This document shows positions 27,014 to 35,191 of a DNA stretch of 64,000 bases, in pieces. Position 1 is the stretch's first letter; each line of letters opens with the position of its first letter. Position numbers and translations under genes: made by a program. Location: positions 186,001 through 250,000 of the forward strand of contig VXNY01000031.1 of the NCBI GenBank assembly GCA_009840305.1, in the 5' to 3' direction. Source of the stretch: Gammaproteobacteria bacterium. GTDB taxonomy: Bacteria > Pseudomonadota > Gammaproteobacteria > Pseudomonadales > Azotimanducaceae. The notes below the pieces were generated by a model, which made no database searches, had not been told where the DNA came from, and saw only the letters and a program-made list of their open reading frames with translations.

Positions 27014-27081
27014 GAACAATCAAAATGTAATCCATCCCAAGCACTTTCAATTCAATCCCTGCAACATCGAAAGTTTCAGAT

Positions 27082-27408
27082 CTAAGGCGATTTCTTTTTC
27101 GAGCTCGCGGCCTTACGCAGTAACAAAATAGCTAAGAACACCAATGCAATACAAAAAGTTCCTAACATACCAAACGCCGTCGAGCCAGCTGGGTCCTGAT
27201 CCACTTCAAGAAACGTTTGGTAGAAAAATACTGCAAACAGAGGAGCGAAAAAGCCATCTTCAAATTCCCAAGGCCACAGTGCCCAAAAGCTCCCCACCGA
27301 GATCACAAAATAAGCGAGTAATTTCACGCGTTTCAATGCTAGATACGCTAAACACGCTAATACCCCGGTAGCAATTACAGCTACTAACCAAGCTAGGTTA
27401 TACGACAT
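27082..27408 (-). CDS. Small integral membrane protein of unknown function
   Basis: A 108-residue protein with three to four hydrophobic segments: AWLVAVIATGVLACLAYLAL, LLAYFVISVGSFWALWPW, FFAPLFAVFFYQTFL and TFCIALVFLAILLLR. The C-terminus is strongly basic (RKAASSKKKSP) and probably cytoplasmic. I do not recognise the family. It lies 16 bp after ycgN and 68 bp before hrpA on the same strand, so it is probably part of that operon. Confidence 0.65.
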   Translation of the reverse strand: MSYNLAWLVAVIATGVLACLAYLALKRVKLLAYFVISVGSFWALWPWEFEDGFFAPLFAVFFYQTFLEVDQDPAGSTAFGMLGTFCIALVFLAILLLRKAASSKKKSP

Positions 27409-27424
27409 CGTCCCTTACCTACGA

Positions 27425-27895
27425 CTACTCGTCAGAGTCTTCGACCCATTTAATGGCCTGCGTTGCAAGATCATCGAGGTGGATATCTCGTTCCGAGATA
27501 GCTCGGTTTGCGACCGAAACACCTAAGTCTCTCATCTTCTGAGAGTCTCCGGCAATCAGTGGATGCCAATCATACAAAGACTTGCCTTCAGCAATTAACC
27601 TGTAGGCGCATGAGTCTGGCAACCAATATAGTGAATCTACATTGGTTGGTGAGATCTCAACGCAATCCGGAACTAAGTTATGGCGATTTTCATAAGAAAG
27701 ACAGCGACATGTCTCAGTGTCGAGTAATTTGCACACAACTGGAGTCATAACAAATTCCGGTCGGTCTGCAACTTTGAACTTCAACTGGCAACACTGTGCA
27801 CAACCGTCACACAGACTCTCCCATTCTTCCTCACTCATTTCAGTCAACGTCTTGGTTTGCCAAAATGGCTCAGGTGGTACCACGATTCTTTCCAT
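27425..27895 (-). CDS. ycgN: YcgN-family cysteine cluster protein
   Basis: A 156-residue cytoplasmic protein. EEEWESLCDGCAQCCQLK contains the CxxCxxCC cluster, followed by CRCLSYENR, PDC and LPDSCAYRLIAEGKSLYDWH. This is the UPF0260/YkgJ-type signature thought to bind a zinc or iron-sulfur centre; the function is unknown. Its ATG directly abuts the rnd stop codon, with no gap, so the pair is translationally linked. Confidence 0.9.
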   Translation of the reverse strand: MERIVVPPEPFWQTKTLTEMSEEEWESLCDGCAQCCQLKFKVADRPEFVMTPVVCKLLDTETCRCLSYENRHNLVPDCVEISPTNVDSLYWLPDSCAYRLIAEGKSLYDWHPLIAGDSQKMRDLGVSVANRAISERDIHLDDLATQAIKWVEDSDE

Positions 27896-29026
27896 CTAGG
27901 AGTTCAAAATCTCTCGAAGTTCGGTGCCAAGCACTTCTTCTCGCCACGCGCCGAAAGAAGGTGGAAATTTGTCACACTCGTCATAATAGGAAATCCAATT
28001 ACTGATCTGAGAACTACGACCTAGAGTCTCCAATGCTAACTTCATTGAATCAGATTTTTTAGCTACGAGTTGTTTCACCGGTTCTTTAGTTCGATGAAAC
28101 AACTCCCTTTTCTGTGCTGTGTGCTTGTGCCCAAGAGAAAAGTGTATCTCTATGCTGTCCGAGTTTCCTTTTTTAATTCTCGAAATCAAACGATATAGAT
28201 TCTTACCGAGTCTGTGAAATTGTCTTAGAAAAAAATCAATACCCTGTTCATGGTGTTCTACGGCAATTTTTACATCTTTGTGTGTTAGTACTCGTTCTCG
28301 AGGCAGATTGCGCGAACGTGCGGTACGTTCGCGCCACTCTAGTAGACCAAAATAGATTTTTAGTTCCATAGCTTTCCAGTCGATCTGGGCCGGAATCGCG
28401 GTTAAATCCGATAGGGTAAATTCGTACACAGGTTGGAAATAGTGTTGCATCTCTTCAAGAAACCATGACAACCGATTCTGTTTCACAAGAAGCGATCGAA
28501 TTTCATCCCAAATCGATAGAAGGAATCGAACATCATCAAGGGCGTATTGAATCTGTGTCCGCGTAAGTGGTCTTTTTCGCCAATCACTTTGTGTCATCTT
28601 TTTGTTTTGTTCCAACGGATGATCTAGGTAGTGTTCCACTAAAGAGGAATAGTTCAATGCCGCGTCAGTGGAAACGAAAGCATGCGCGAGCTGCACGTCA
28701 ACGAGATTGGGCAACTCTTTCCCAAAGATGAGATGTAGAAGTTCTAGGTCTTCTCTCGGTGAGTGAGTTACTTTGATCCGATCAGTCGAAAATAGTGCAG
28801 ATTCGAGCTCGGTTAGATCCAGCGGGGCAAGTAAGTCCACAATGTACGAACCCGAAGTAGTAGACAGTTGAAGGACACATGGTCTTGGAAAAAATGTTCG
28901 TCGACGGTGAAACTCCGTATCCATTCCAATGATGTCATCGAGTCCAGATACAACCCAATCTAAATCCGTTTGTCTATGAATAACCGTTTCTTCAGTCTTC
29001 AATCGGGGTTCGACCACGTAATGCAT
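27896..29026 (-). CDS. rnd: Ribonuclease D
   Basis: A 376-residue 3'-5' exoribonuclease of the DEDD superfamily that trims tRNA and other small RNA ends. Exo I is MDTEFHRRRTF, Exo II THSPREDLELL and Exo III YALDDVRFLLSIW with the catalytic Tyr/Asp. Two HRDC-like helical domains follow; the second is weakly conserved. It overlaps the end of recR by 35 bp and abuts ycgN. Confidence 0.92.
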   Translation of the reverse strand: MHYVVEPRLKTEETVIHRQTDLDWVVSGLDDIIGMDTEFHRRRTFFPRPCVLQLSTTSGSYIVDLLAPLDLTELESALFSTDRIKVTHSPREDLELLHLIFGKELPNLVDVQLAHAFVSTDAALNYSSLVEHYLDHPLEQNKKMTQSDWRKRPLTRTQIQYALDDVRFLLSIWDEIRSLLVKQNRLSWFLEEMQHYFQPVYEFTLSDLTAIPAQIDWKAMELKIYFGLLEWRERTARSRNLPRERVLTHKDVKIAVEHHEQGIDFFLRQFHRLGKNLYRLISRIKKGNSDSIEIHFSLGHKHTAQKRELFHRTKEPVKQLVAKKSDSMKLALETLGRSSQISNWISYYDECDKFPPSFGAWREEVLGTELREILNS

Positions 29027-29591
29027 GATTGATTGTGTTCACGTCAGTGTAGGAAAGTTCACCACCTGCTGGGACACCATGCGCTATGCGAGTTACTGTA
29101 AGCTCTTCTTTATGAAACATGCTGGCGATATAGTGAGCTGTCGCCTCCCCTTCGGCCGATGTGCCAGTCGCGACGATCAATTCATTCACCGCATCGACCT
29201 TTACTCGTTCGTGCAGTAATGACAAACCAAGGTCATTTGGTCCAACTCCATCGATGGGTGATAGATGACCGTGAAGGACAAAGTAGCGACCAGAAAAACT
29301 ACCAGAGCTCTCAATAGCATAAGCGTCTCCTGGAGTCTCGACTACGCAAATCAACGAAGCGTCTCGTTTTGGATTAGTGCACAGAGCACAAATCGGTTCT
29401 TCTGATACATTCCGACAATGGGTACACTCCCGAACGTTGGACACCGCGTCATGAAGAGCATTGGCCAGTTCCTGTCCAGCGGCTCGATCTTTGTGTACCA
29501 GAAATAACGCTATTCTGGTTGCTGTCTTCGGTCCGACTCCTGGCAATATCTGCAGAGCTTGAACCAGTCGCGCGATGAGAGAACTAAACAT
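28992..29591 (-). CDS. recR: Recombination protein RecR
   Basis: A 199-residue ring-forming repair protein. It has an N-terminal helix-hairpin-helix (LPGVGPKTATRIALFLV), a C4 zinc finger (CTHCRNVSEEPICALC), a Toprim domain (LICVVETPGDAYAIE) and a C-terminal Walker-B-like tail (RIAHGVPAGGELSYTD). With RecO it loads RecA on gapped DNA. The usual ybaB gene between dnaX and recR is absent; only 61 bp separate them. Confidence 0.95.
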   Translation of the reverse strand: MFSSLIARLVQALQILPGVGPKTATRIALFLVHKDRAAGQELANALHDAVSNVRECTHCRNVSEEPICALCTNPKRDASLICVVETPGDAYAIESSGSFSGRYFVLHGHLSPIDGVGPNDLGLSLLHERVKVDAVNELIVATGTSAEGEATAHYIASMFHKEELTVTRIAHGVPAGGELSYTDVNTINHALRGRTPIED

Positions 29592-29652
29592 TTAGATGAA
29601 AGATTGACAAACTCTACTTCAACAACGAGTCGCTATCTACAGATTGACCCAT

Positions 29653-31050
29653 TCACGGAGTGCGTTTGATGTCGACTATTTGTGCACCAAAATTTTTGAT
29701 AAGTGAGGAGACGATTGGATCTTGTAGTGCGACCTCTCGATCTAAACTATCATTGTCCTCGGTAGGTGACTTTTTTTGAATACTCTCGTCGGATTTTGGA
29801 GATGTAGAAGATTGAACCAAGTTCGAATTCGCTTGGATTGATGGAGAATCTTCGTTTTTATCACTAGAGATATGTGTCGAGTCGTTGGAATCTCGCTTGG
29901 TTTTTGCTTGATTTCTGGGTCCAGTCCCTCCCTCTTTCGCGGTTTGTTCATTCTTTGCCGTTGATGATTCTGTAGAGGTGCTTGTTACCGGTTCAAAGTC
30001 CAATAGACGGACAAGCGTCATTTCAAAACCAATCTTATGGTCTGGGGCGTACTTCAAATCGCGCATTCCAACCACCAATATTTGGTAGGCTACTTGGAGC
30101 CACTCGGCGGAAAATTTCCCGATGAATGGCTCTAACTGTTCCGTATCGGCTTGCCCGGTAATCTGTGCTAAGGCAAGTTCGTGTACTGTGCGTTGCAAAT
30201 TCTCGAGTAAGTCGGAAAAGCTGACTGCTTGCTTAGAAAGCTGGTTTACGAACGCTAAGGTCGCACGGCGATCACCTTTAACCAGCATATTCAAAATTTC
30301 CGACACTTCGTCTGTGCGTACAGTTCCCAACATTTCAGCAACTCTATCGATAGCGATGCTACCACCTCCATGAGATACTGCTTGGTCCGTTAATGACAGC
30401 GCATCACGCATACTCCCTTGAGCTGACCGAGCGAGCAATTGCAATGATTCTTTATCAAACTGTATGTCTTCTTGAGCAAGAATGGTCTCTAGTTGTGTGT
30501 TTATAACAGCAGGTTCGATGTTGCGTAAATGAAACTGAAGACAGCGAGATAGTACCGTTAGTGGAACTTTTTTTGGATCGGTAGTAGCAAATAAGAACTT
30601 TACGTGGTTCGGAGGTTCTTCCAGGGTCTTGAGTAACGCGTTGAAACTAGCGGTAGACAACATATGGACTTCGTCGATGAGGTACACTTTAAATCGTCCA
30701 ACGTTGGGCGAGTAGTGGACATTTTCTAGCAGTTTGCGCATGTCGTCGACTCCTGTTCGAGAAGCCGCGTCAACTTCATACATGTCGGGGTAGTTACCAC
30801 TTTGAAACCCCTCGCATGCGATACAATCACCGCAAGGTGTTGACGAGACCTTTGCCTCGCAGTTGAGACAATTAGCAAATATTCGCGCTAAGGTAGTCTT
30901 CCCAACACCGCGGGTGCCAGAGAACAAATAGGCATGATGCAATCGATCAAAATCTAACGCATTGACAAGAGCTTTTACCGTATGATCTTGCCCACGGACC
31001 TCGTGAAAATCTCGAGGACGATATTTCCTCGCTAGTACTACGTAAGCCAT
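29653..31050 (-). CDS. dnaX: DNA polymerase III subunit gamma/tau
   Basis: A 465-residue clamp-loader ATPase. YVVLARKYRPRDFHEVRGQ opens it, followed by GTRGVGKTT (Walker A), four zinc Cys (CLNCEAK and CGDCIAC), YLIDEVHMLS (Walker B), FLFATTDPKKVPLTVLSRC (sensor 1 and arginine finger) and domain III to about 350. A Ser/Lys/Glu-rich linker then leads to a conserved short tail (VSSLIKNFGAQIVDIK), so it is shorter than E. coli tau. The family start MAYVVLARK supports ATG at 31050; TTG at 31056 is an alternative. A run of seven A lies in the linker. Confidence 0.94.
   Translation of the reverse strand: MAYVVLARKYRPRDFHEVRGQDHTVKALVNALDFDRLHHAYLFSGTRGVGKTTLARIFANCLNCEAKVSSTPCGDCIACEGFQSGNYPDMYEVDAASRTGVDDMRKLLENVHYSPNVGRFKVYLIDEVHMLSTASFNALLKTLEEPPNHVKFLFATTDPKKVPLTVLSRCLQFHLRNIEPAVINTQLETILAQEDIQFDKESLQLLARSAQGSMRDALSLTDQAVSHGGGSIAIDRVAEMLGTVRTDEVSEILNMLVKGDRRATLAFVNQLSKQAVSFSDLLENLQRTVHELALAQITGQADTEQLEPFIGKFSAEWLQVAYQILVVGMRDLKYAPDHKIGFEMTLVRLLDFEPVTSTSTESSTAKNEQTAKEGGTGPRNQAKTKRDSNDSTHISSDKNEDSPSIQANSNLVQSSTSPKSDESIQKKSPTEDNDSLDREVALQDPIVSSLIKNFGAQIVDIKRTP
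29770..29777 (-). other. A7G slippery run in the dnaX linker
   Basis: On the coding strand the codons read ATT CAA AAA AAG TCA, giving CAAAAAAAG. Slippage by -1 would add VTYRGQ and stop. This would remove the last roughly 35 residues, including the conserved tail. A gamma-like short product is possible but unproven. Confidence 0.3.
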
Positions 31051-31092
31051 CCTCAAAATTTTATGCTAATTAATCGATTGACCGACGAGTGA

Positions 31093-31788
31093 ATGACAAA
31101 GCAGTTTTACATAATCGGTCATCGAGGTGCACCCGCACTTGCTCCTGAGAATACGATACCATCTTTTGCGCGTGCCATCGCGGAAAAGGTAGACGGAATC
31201 GAGTTAGATGTGCATTACGTCGACCACCAATTGGTCGTGATACACGATGAGACAGTCGATCGAACAAGTAACGGTAAAGGAAAACTTCACGAACTGTCCT
31301 TTGACGAACTTCGGCAATTAGACTTTGGCGACGGCGCGACCATACCGACTCTTGTGGAGGTCATCGAGGCTACTCCCAACAGCATCCTAATCAATGTTGA
31401 ACTGAAGGGTCAAGACACAGGTAGGCCAGTAGCACAGTTATTACACAACTATCCGACGCATGAATTTATGGTTTCTTCATTCGATCGACGCGAACTCGCG
31501 CATATCACTGAGGAATTGAGTACCCATCCCAACACCGAAGTCGCGTTGCTGGGTGTACGATTAACTTCTAGATTGATGGAAGAAGCTCGTCAACTGAATA
31601 TTAGAACTCTAAATGTCTCCAATAAATTTCTTAAAAGAAAGAAGCTAAGTCTCGCCCTTCAATGTGGTTTTAGGATAAATGTCTACACCGTAAATTACGC
31701 GACACGCGCGAGGCAACTGCGAAATATTGGAGTGTCTGGAGTCTTCACCGACGACCCTGCTAAGCTCAGGGCATTGCACGATGACTAG
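31093..31788 (+). CDS. Glycerophosphodiester phosphodiesterase
   Basis: A 231-residue GDPD/UgpQ-like TIM barrel. IGHRGAPALAPENT contains the first catalytic His and the PENT motif; DGIELDVHYVDHQLVVIHDE supplies the metal-binding Glu/Asp and the second His. It hydrolyses deacylated phospholipids to glycerol-3-phosphate and an alcohol. No signal peptide is present, so it acts in the cytoplasm. It is divergent from dnaX with only about 36 bp between start codons, so their promoters must overlap or lie inside the genes. Confidence 0.88.
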   Translation: MTKQFYIIGHRGAPALAPENTIPSFARAIAEKVDGIELDVHYVDHQLVVIHDETVDRTSNGKGKLHELSFDELRQLDFGDGATIPTLVEVIEATPNSILINVELKGQDTGRPVAQLLHNYPTHEFMVSSFDRRELAHITEELSTHPNTEVALLGVRLTSRLMEEARQLNIRTLNVSNKFLKRKKLSLALQCGFRINVYTVNYATRARQLRNIGVSGVFTDDPAKLRALHDD

Positions 31789-31846
31789 TTGAGCTTGCGG
31801 TGTACTCAAAGAGTGCAGACACTTTGCTTCTCAAATAGTGTGAGGA

Positions 31847-31987
31847 ATGGATCTTGGTTCGTTCGGTAGCCCTGAGGATGTCGAGCGCTCGAGTACTTGG
31901 TTAGTATTGAAGTTTGAAGCTGAATCTACACCCCGTAGAGGTAACGATCTACGATTCGGTAAGAAGAATCTAATGGGTATTGATTGA
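31847..31987 (+). CDS. Possible 46-codon open frame (doubtful)
   Basis: The only open frame in the 218-bp gap between GDPD and pspC. GAGGA lies immediately before the ATG, too close for normal spacing. There are no hydrophobic segments, motifs or recognisable family, and a perfect 12-bp palindrome (TCGAGCGCTCGA) lies within it. It is probably a chance frame. Confidence 0.15.
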   Translation: MDLGSFGSPEDVERSSTWLVLKFEAESTPRRGNDLRFGKKNLMGID

Positions 31988-32006
31988 GTGGTGCAAAGTT
32001 TGTACT

Positions 32007-32498
32007 TTATGAGTCTAAAGCGCGAAACTCTTCATCTAGACGATATCGACCAGACGTGATATAGTGCTCCATCCGAGACAGCTTTTTCTCCATTTGAGCG
32101 ATGTCGCGTTTAACTAATCCCATACGAAAAATCATACTGCTCTTCGCTGCTGAGTCGCTGAATTCGTCCACCGTACGTCGATATCCTTCCCTCGTTCGGG
32201 AATAACGTCGGCGTGATCGACGATAGCGACCGTGAACCGGAGTCATTTCTTCCTCGTCGTACGGTTTTTTATCCATCACAAAAATCGCAATAATGTAGGC
32301 GGGTATAACAATCCATGCTACAAAGACCACGCCAATAACGGTTAGAAGACGAACAATCCACGGTTCAATGCCTAGGTAATCTGCGACGCCTGTGCAGACA
32401 CCGAACAAGGGACCATGTTCCGGATCACGGTACAGTCTTCTTACTGGCCTAACCTCAAGTTCTTCTTTGGGCTGACTATAGGTCTTTCTTCTAGTCAT
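32007..32498 (-). CDS. pspC: Phage shock protein C
   Basis: A 163-residue inner-membrane protein. The PspC core lies at residues 19-75: RRLYRDPEHGPLFGVCTGVADYLGIEPWIVRLL, then a membrane helix (VFVAWIVIPAYIIAIFVM). A basic Arg/Tyr-rich linker (YRRSRRRYSRTREGYRRT) and a C-terminal coiled coil (KRDIAQMEKKLSRMEHYI) make it longer than the E. coli protein (119 residues). PspC with PspB senses envelope damage and releases PspF from PspA. It is the last gene of pspABC. Confidence 0.92.
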   Translation of the reverse strand: MTRRKTYSQPKEELEVRPVRRLYRDPEHGPLFGVCTGVADYLGIEPWIVRLLTVIGVVFVAWIVIPAYIIAIFVMDKKPYDEEEMTPVHGRYRRSRRRYSRTREGYRRTVDEFSDSAAKSSMIFRMGLVKRDIAQMEKKLSRMEHYITSGRYRLDEEFRALDS

Positions 32499-32571
32499 CG
32501 GATGTTAGCAGGGGTGTCTAGCGAAAGCGTGATGATTGATGTCGCTCGCAATTTGTTCGCGTGCTTCCTCA

Positions 32572-32838
32572 TCACTCTCGATCCGTTTGTGTTCGTCTCC
32601 AGCGCGGTGCGCTGTGATCCAAGATCTTTTCTAAAGTATCAACACGCTCTGACAACTCTTCAGCGTGGTCTTCCAAACGTTGTAGCTCTTCGCGATCTTC
32701 TCGTGCGAGAATTCGATGGGCGCGTTTCGAACGAGAATAGTGTAGGATCAACCAAAGCGGCAGGCACACTACTAGAAAGAGAATCGCGCACACGCCCCCA
32801 AAAATGAATATCACACCGAAGATGTCTTCTACAAACAT
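32572..32838 (-). CDS. pspB: Phage shock protein B
   Basis: An 88-residue protein with one N-terminal membrane helix, LPLWLILHYSRSKR at the membrane border, and a coiled coil (LQRLEDHAEELSERVDTLEKIL) ending near PRWRR, all as in E. coli PspB. It works with PspC to activate the response. It lies between pspA (32 bp gap) and pspC (73 bp gap). Confidence 0.92.
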   Translation of the reverse strand: MFVEDIFGVIFIFGGVCAILFLVVCLPLWLILHYSRSKRAHRILAREDREELQRLEDHAEELSERVDTLEKILDHSAPRWRRTQTDRE

Positions 32839-32870
32839 GATGAGTCCTTATATTCGATGTTTAAAACGAT

Positions 32871-33536
32871 TTAAGATGATTTATCGCTTATTGAGCGTTT
32901 GAGTCGTTCAAGCGCTTCGTCAACTTTTTCATCCGCTTCAAGTTCGCGAATCTCGTCTGAAAGATTGCGTTGTCCCATGTCGTAGGATTCTACAGCACCT
33001 TCAAGATCATCGATCTTTCGCTCAAACTGCTCGAATCGAATCATTGCTTCGTCGACATTCCTTTCGGTTAGTTGCCTACGAACATTCAATCTTGCGCGAG
33101 CGGTACTCCCTCGAACCAACAACGACGACTGTTTAATCTTTGCGTCCTTGAGCTTTTGCGTGAGCGTCGTGATGTCATCGTTCATCTTTACGAGCATGGA
33201 TTCTATGGTATCGAGATCGTTGTCGATCGCGACTACCATTTCCTTAGCTTTTTCCGATTCAGCTAAAGCTGCTCGAGCTAAGTCGTCGCGATCCTTGCGT
33301 ATCGCTGTCTCTGCCTTACGCGTCCACTCGTCGACCTCTTGTGCAAAAACATCGCGTTTACGCAACATTTCTTTTTTGTCGGCAATACCCCGAGCGGCTG
33401 TCGTTCTAACCTCAACCAGAGTAGCTTCCATCTCTTGGATGATCATGCGCACCATCTTCGACGGGTCTTCAGCTTTGTCCAACATCGAATTAATGTTCGA
33501 GTTTACGATGTCACTGACACGGGAAAAAATACCCAT
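32871..33536 (-). CDS. pspA: Phage shock protein A
   Basis: A 221-residue ESCRT-III/IM30-family protein, almost entirely coiled coil. It opens MGIFSRVSDIVNSNINSML with an amphipathic helix and continues AEDPSKMVRMIIQEME, the PspA signature. It binds PspF to repress the operon and forms scaffolds that patch stressed inner membrane. First gene of the operon, directly behind the sigma-54 promoter. Confidence 0.95.
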   Translation of the reverse strand: MGIFSRVSDIVNSNINSMLDKAEDPSKMVRMIIQEMEATLVEVRTTAARGIADKKEMLRKRDVFAQEVDEWTRKAETAIRKDRDDLARAALAESEKAKEMVVAIDNDLDTIESMLVKMNDDITTLTQKLKDAKIKQSSLLVRGSTARARLNVRRQLTERNVDEAMIRFEQFERKIDDLEGAVESYDMGQRNLSDEIRELEADEKVDEALERLKRSISDKSS

Positions 33537-33581
33537 AATTTTCTGTCTCCTGTGTGATGAAGAGTTTTATTGCTGTTTAAT

Positions 33582-33598
33582 AAGCAACTATCGTGCCA
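33582..33598 (-). promoter_or_regulatory. Sigma-54 promoter of pspABC
   Basis: On the minus strand TGGCACGATAGTTGCTT matches the -24/-12 consensus (TGGCACG-N4-TTGCW) at every key base. It lies about 45 bp upstream of the pspA start. PspF, encoded divergently, is the expected activator. Confidence 0.92.
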
Positions 33599-33707
33599 CA
33601 TGTTTTCTGAATTGAAAAAAATTTGGTAGATCGACTAGAGACCATGCATTCTAACGGTGTAGTTATGATATGTTGGTGAAAATTCGCGAATATTGGTATT
33701 TTTGAAC

Positions 33708-34733
33708 ATGGCAGAACAAGCCCCAACACTCGTTGGACAATCTCCTGCGTTCCTGAAAGCATTAGAAGAAATTTCTAACATTGCGGAACTCGCAAAACCA
33801 GCATTAATCGTAGGGGAACGGGGAACAGGAAAAGAGCTCTTTGCAGCGCGTCTGCATTACCTGTCGCCGCGTTGGGATTCCGTCTATCTGCAGCTCAATT
33901 GTGCGACTCTGACCGAGACTCTACTTGAGACCGAATTGTTCGGACACGAAGCCGGAGCGTTCACAGGTGCGACCCGTCGGCACTTAGGGCGGTTTGAACG
34001 TGCCAGTTCGGGTACACTGTTCCTAGATGAACTAGCAACTACGTCACAACGCGTTCAAGAAAAAATTTTGAGAGTCATCGAATATGGTGAATTTGAACGT
34101 GTTGGAGGGAGCAATACTATTCAGACTGATGTTCGGATAGTCGCCGCGACGAATGAAGATTTACCTACTCTCGCACAAGAAGGAAAATTTCGCATTGATC
34201 TTCTTGACCGACTTGCGTTCGACGTAATCACTCTGCCACCTCTGCGCGAACGTGCCGAAGACATACTGTTACTGGCTGAACACTTTGCTGTAAATATGTC
34301 AAACGAGCTCAAGCGTGAGCTGTTTCCTGGATTTTCCGATACGGCGATAGATGTTCTCACGGAACATTATTGGCCCGGGAACGTTCGGGAATTGAAAAAT
34401 GTTGTGGAGAGAGCTGTTTATCGTAATAGCCCGGGGGACTTGGTTGAGGAAATCGTCCTCGACCCCTTTGACTCGCCCTTTCGACTAAGCAACAACGCAG
34501 AACCGACACACACTCAGAATTCGAACCCTAATGAGACTGAGTTTCCAGTCAATATACGAGAGAAGGTGGAGGAATTCGAAGCGTCCATATTGCGGACGGC
34601 TCTTGAAAAAGCCAAGTTCAATCAGCGAAAGACTGCTGAGCTATTGGGATTGACGTACAACCAAGTTAGAAACACTCTGCGCAAGCATAGCATCTCGACT
34701 AGCGAGTCTGACGGTGCCGACAGTAAGAGTTAA
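33708..34733 (+). CDS. pspF: Sigma-54-dependent activator PspF
   Basis: A 341-residue bacterial enhancer-binding protein. The ATG at 33708 gives [15 protein letters not shown], matching the E. coli start; an upstream TTG is less likely. The AAA+ domain has GERGTGKE (Walker A), GAFTGA (sigma-54 contact), LFLDELAT (Walker B) and [19 protein letters not shown]. The C-terminal helix-turn-helix is [19 protein letters not shown]. It has no receiver domain, as expected, since PspA controls it. It is divergent from pspA. A palindrome ATTCGCGAAT at 33682-33691 lies in its leader. Confidence 0.95.
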   Translation: MAEQAPTLVGQSPAFLKALEEISNIAELAKPALIVGERGTGKELFAARLHYLSPRWDSVYLQLNCATLTETLLETELFGHEAGAFTGATRRHLGRFERASSGTLFLDELATTSQRVQEKILRVIEYGEFERVGGSNTIQTDVRIVAATNEDLPTLAQEGKFRIDLLDRLAFDVITLPPLRERAEDILLLAEHFAVNMSNELKRELFPGFSDTAIDVLTEHYWPGNVRELKNVVERAVYRNSPGDLVEEIVLDPFDSPFRLSNNAEPTHTQNSNPNETEFPVNIREKVEEFEASILRTALEKAKFNQRKTAELLGLTYNQVRNTLRKHSISTSESDGADSKS

Positions 34734-34798
34734 GAAACTTCCTGTCTTTTAAAGCTACTAGTTCGCAACGTCGTGCCTTGGGAGATTCCATGCATTTC

Positions 34799-34804
34799 TA
34801 TAAT
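34799..34804 (+). promoter_or_regulatory. Candidate -10 box for 4.5S RNA
   Basis: A perfect TATAAT lies about 40 bp upstream of the predicted 5' end of the SRP RNA. The -35 region is weak. A short processed leader would be needed. Confidence 0.3.
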
Positions 34805-34842
34805 TTTCTCTCACGTTAGACAACTAAGCTGTCTGATTGAAT

Positions 34843-34952
34843 GGCAATTAGCCGGTCCCTTCGCGGCGATAGATTGTGAACCCCGCCAGGCCCGGAAGGG
34901 AGCAACGGTAACAGTTATATCGGGTGCCGAAGATTCGATTGGCTAATTCGCC
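34843..34952 (+). ncRNA. ffs: Signal recognition particle RNA (4.5S type)
   Basis: The universally conserved apical part is present: GTGAACCCCGCCAGGCCCGG, then AAGGGAGCAACGGTAACAGT, and GGGTGCCG near the 3' side. The ends close as a helix between GGCAATTAGCC and GGCTAATTCGCC, which sets the boundaries. With Ffh it targets membrane proteins to FtsY. About 110 nt, close to the E. coli length. tRNA-Ser follows 28 bp later. Confidence 0.96.
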
Positions 34953-34980
34953 GCCCTCACGCTTACCTGTAGGCATTTAT

Positions 34981-35069
34981 GGAGAGGTGTCCGAGAGGCC
35001 GAAGGAGCGCGCTTGGAAAGCGCGTATGGGGATAACTCATCGAGGGTTCGAATCCCTCCCTCTCCGCCA
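34981..35069 (+). tRNA. tRNA-Ser (anticodon GGA)
   Basis: An 89-nt class II tRNA with a long variable arm and encoded CCA (35067-35069). Acceptor GGAGAGG pairs with CCTCTCC; anticodon stem CGCGC/GCGCG surrounds loop TTGGAAA, giving GGA; the T-arm is GAGGGTTCGAATCCCTC. It reads UCC/UCU serine codons. Confidence 0.96.
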
Positions 35070-35191
35070 ACAAGTGATCTAGGTCGTGGATGCGAACCGT
35101 CGTCGCCTCAAATTTAACTTATTTCGAGACTCTGTTGGTTTCCGTTTTCCTACTAGAGACAGTTAGTAGTCGGAAGTAATTTGTGCAGTAG

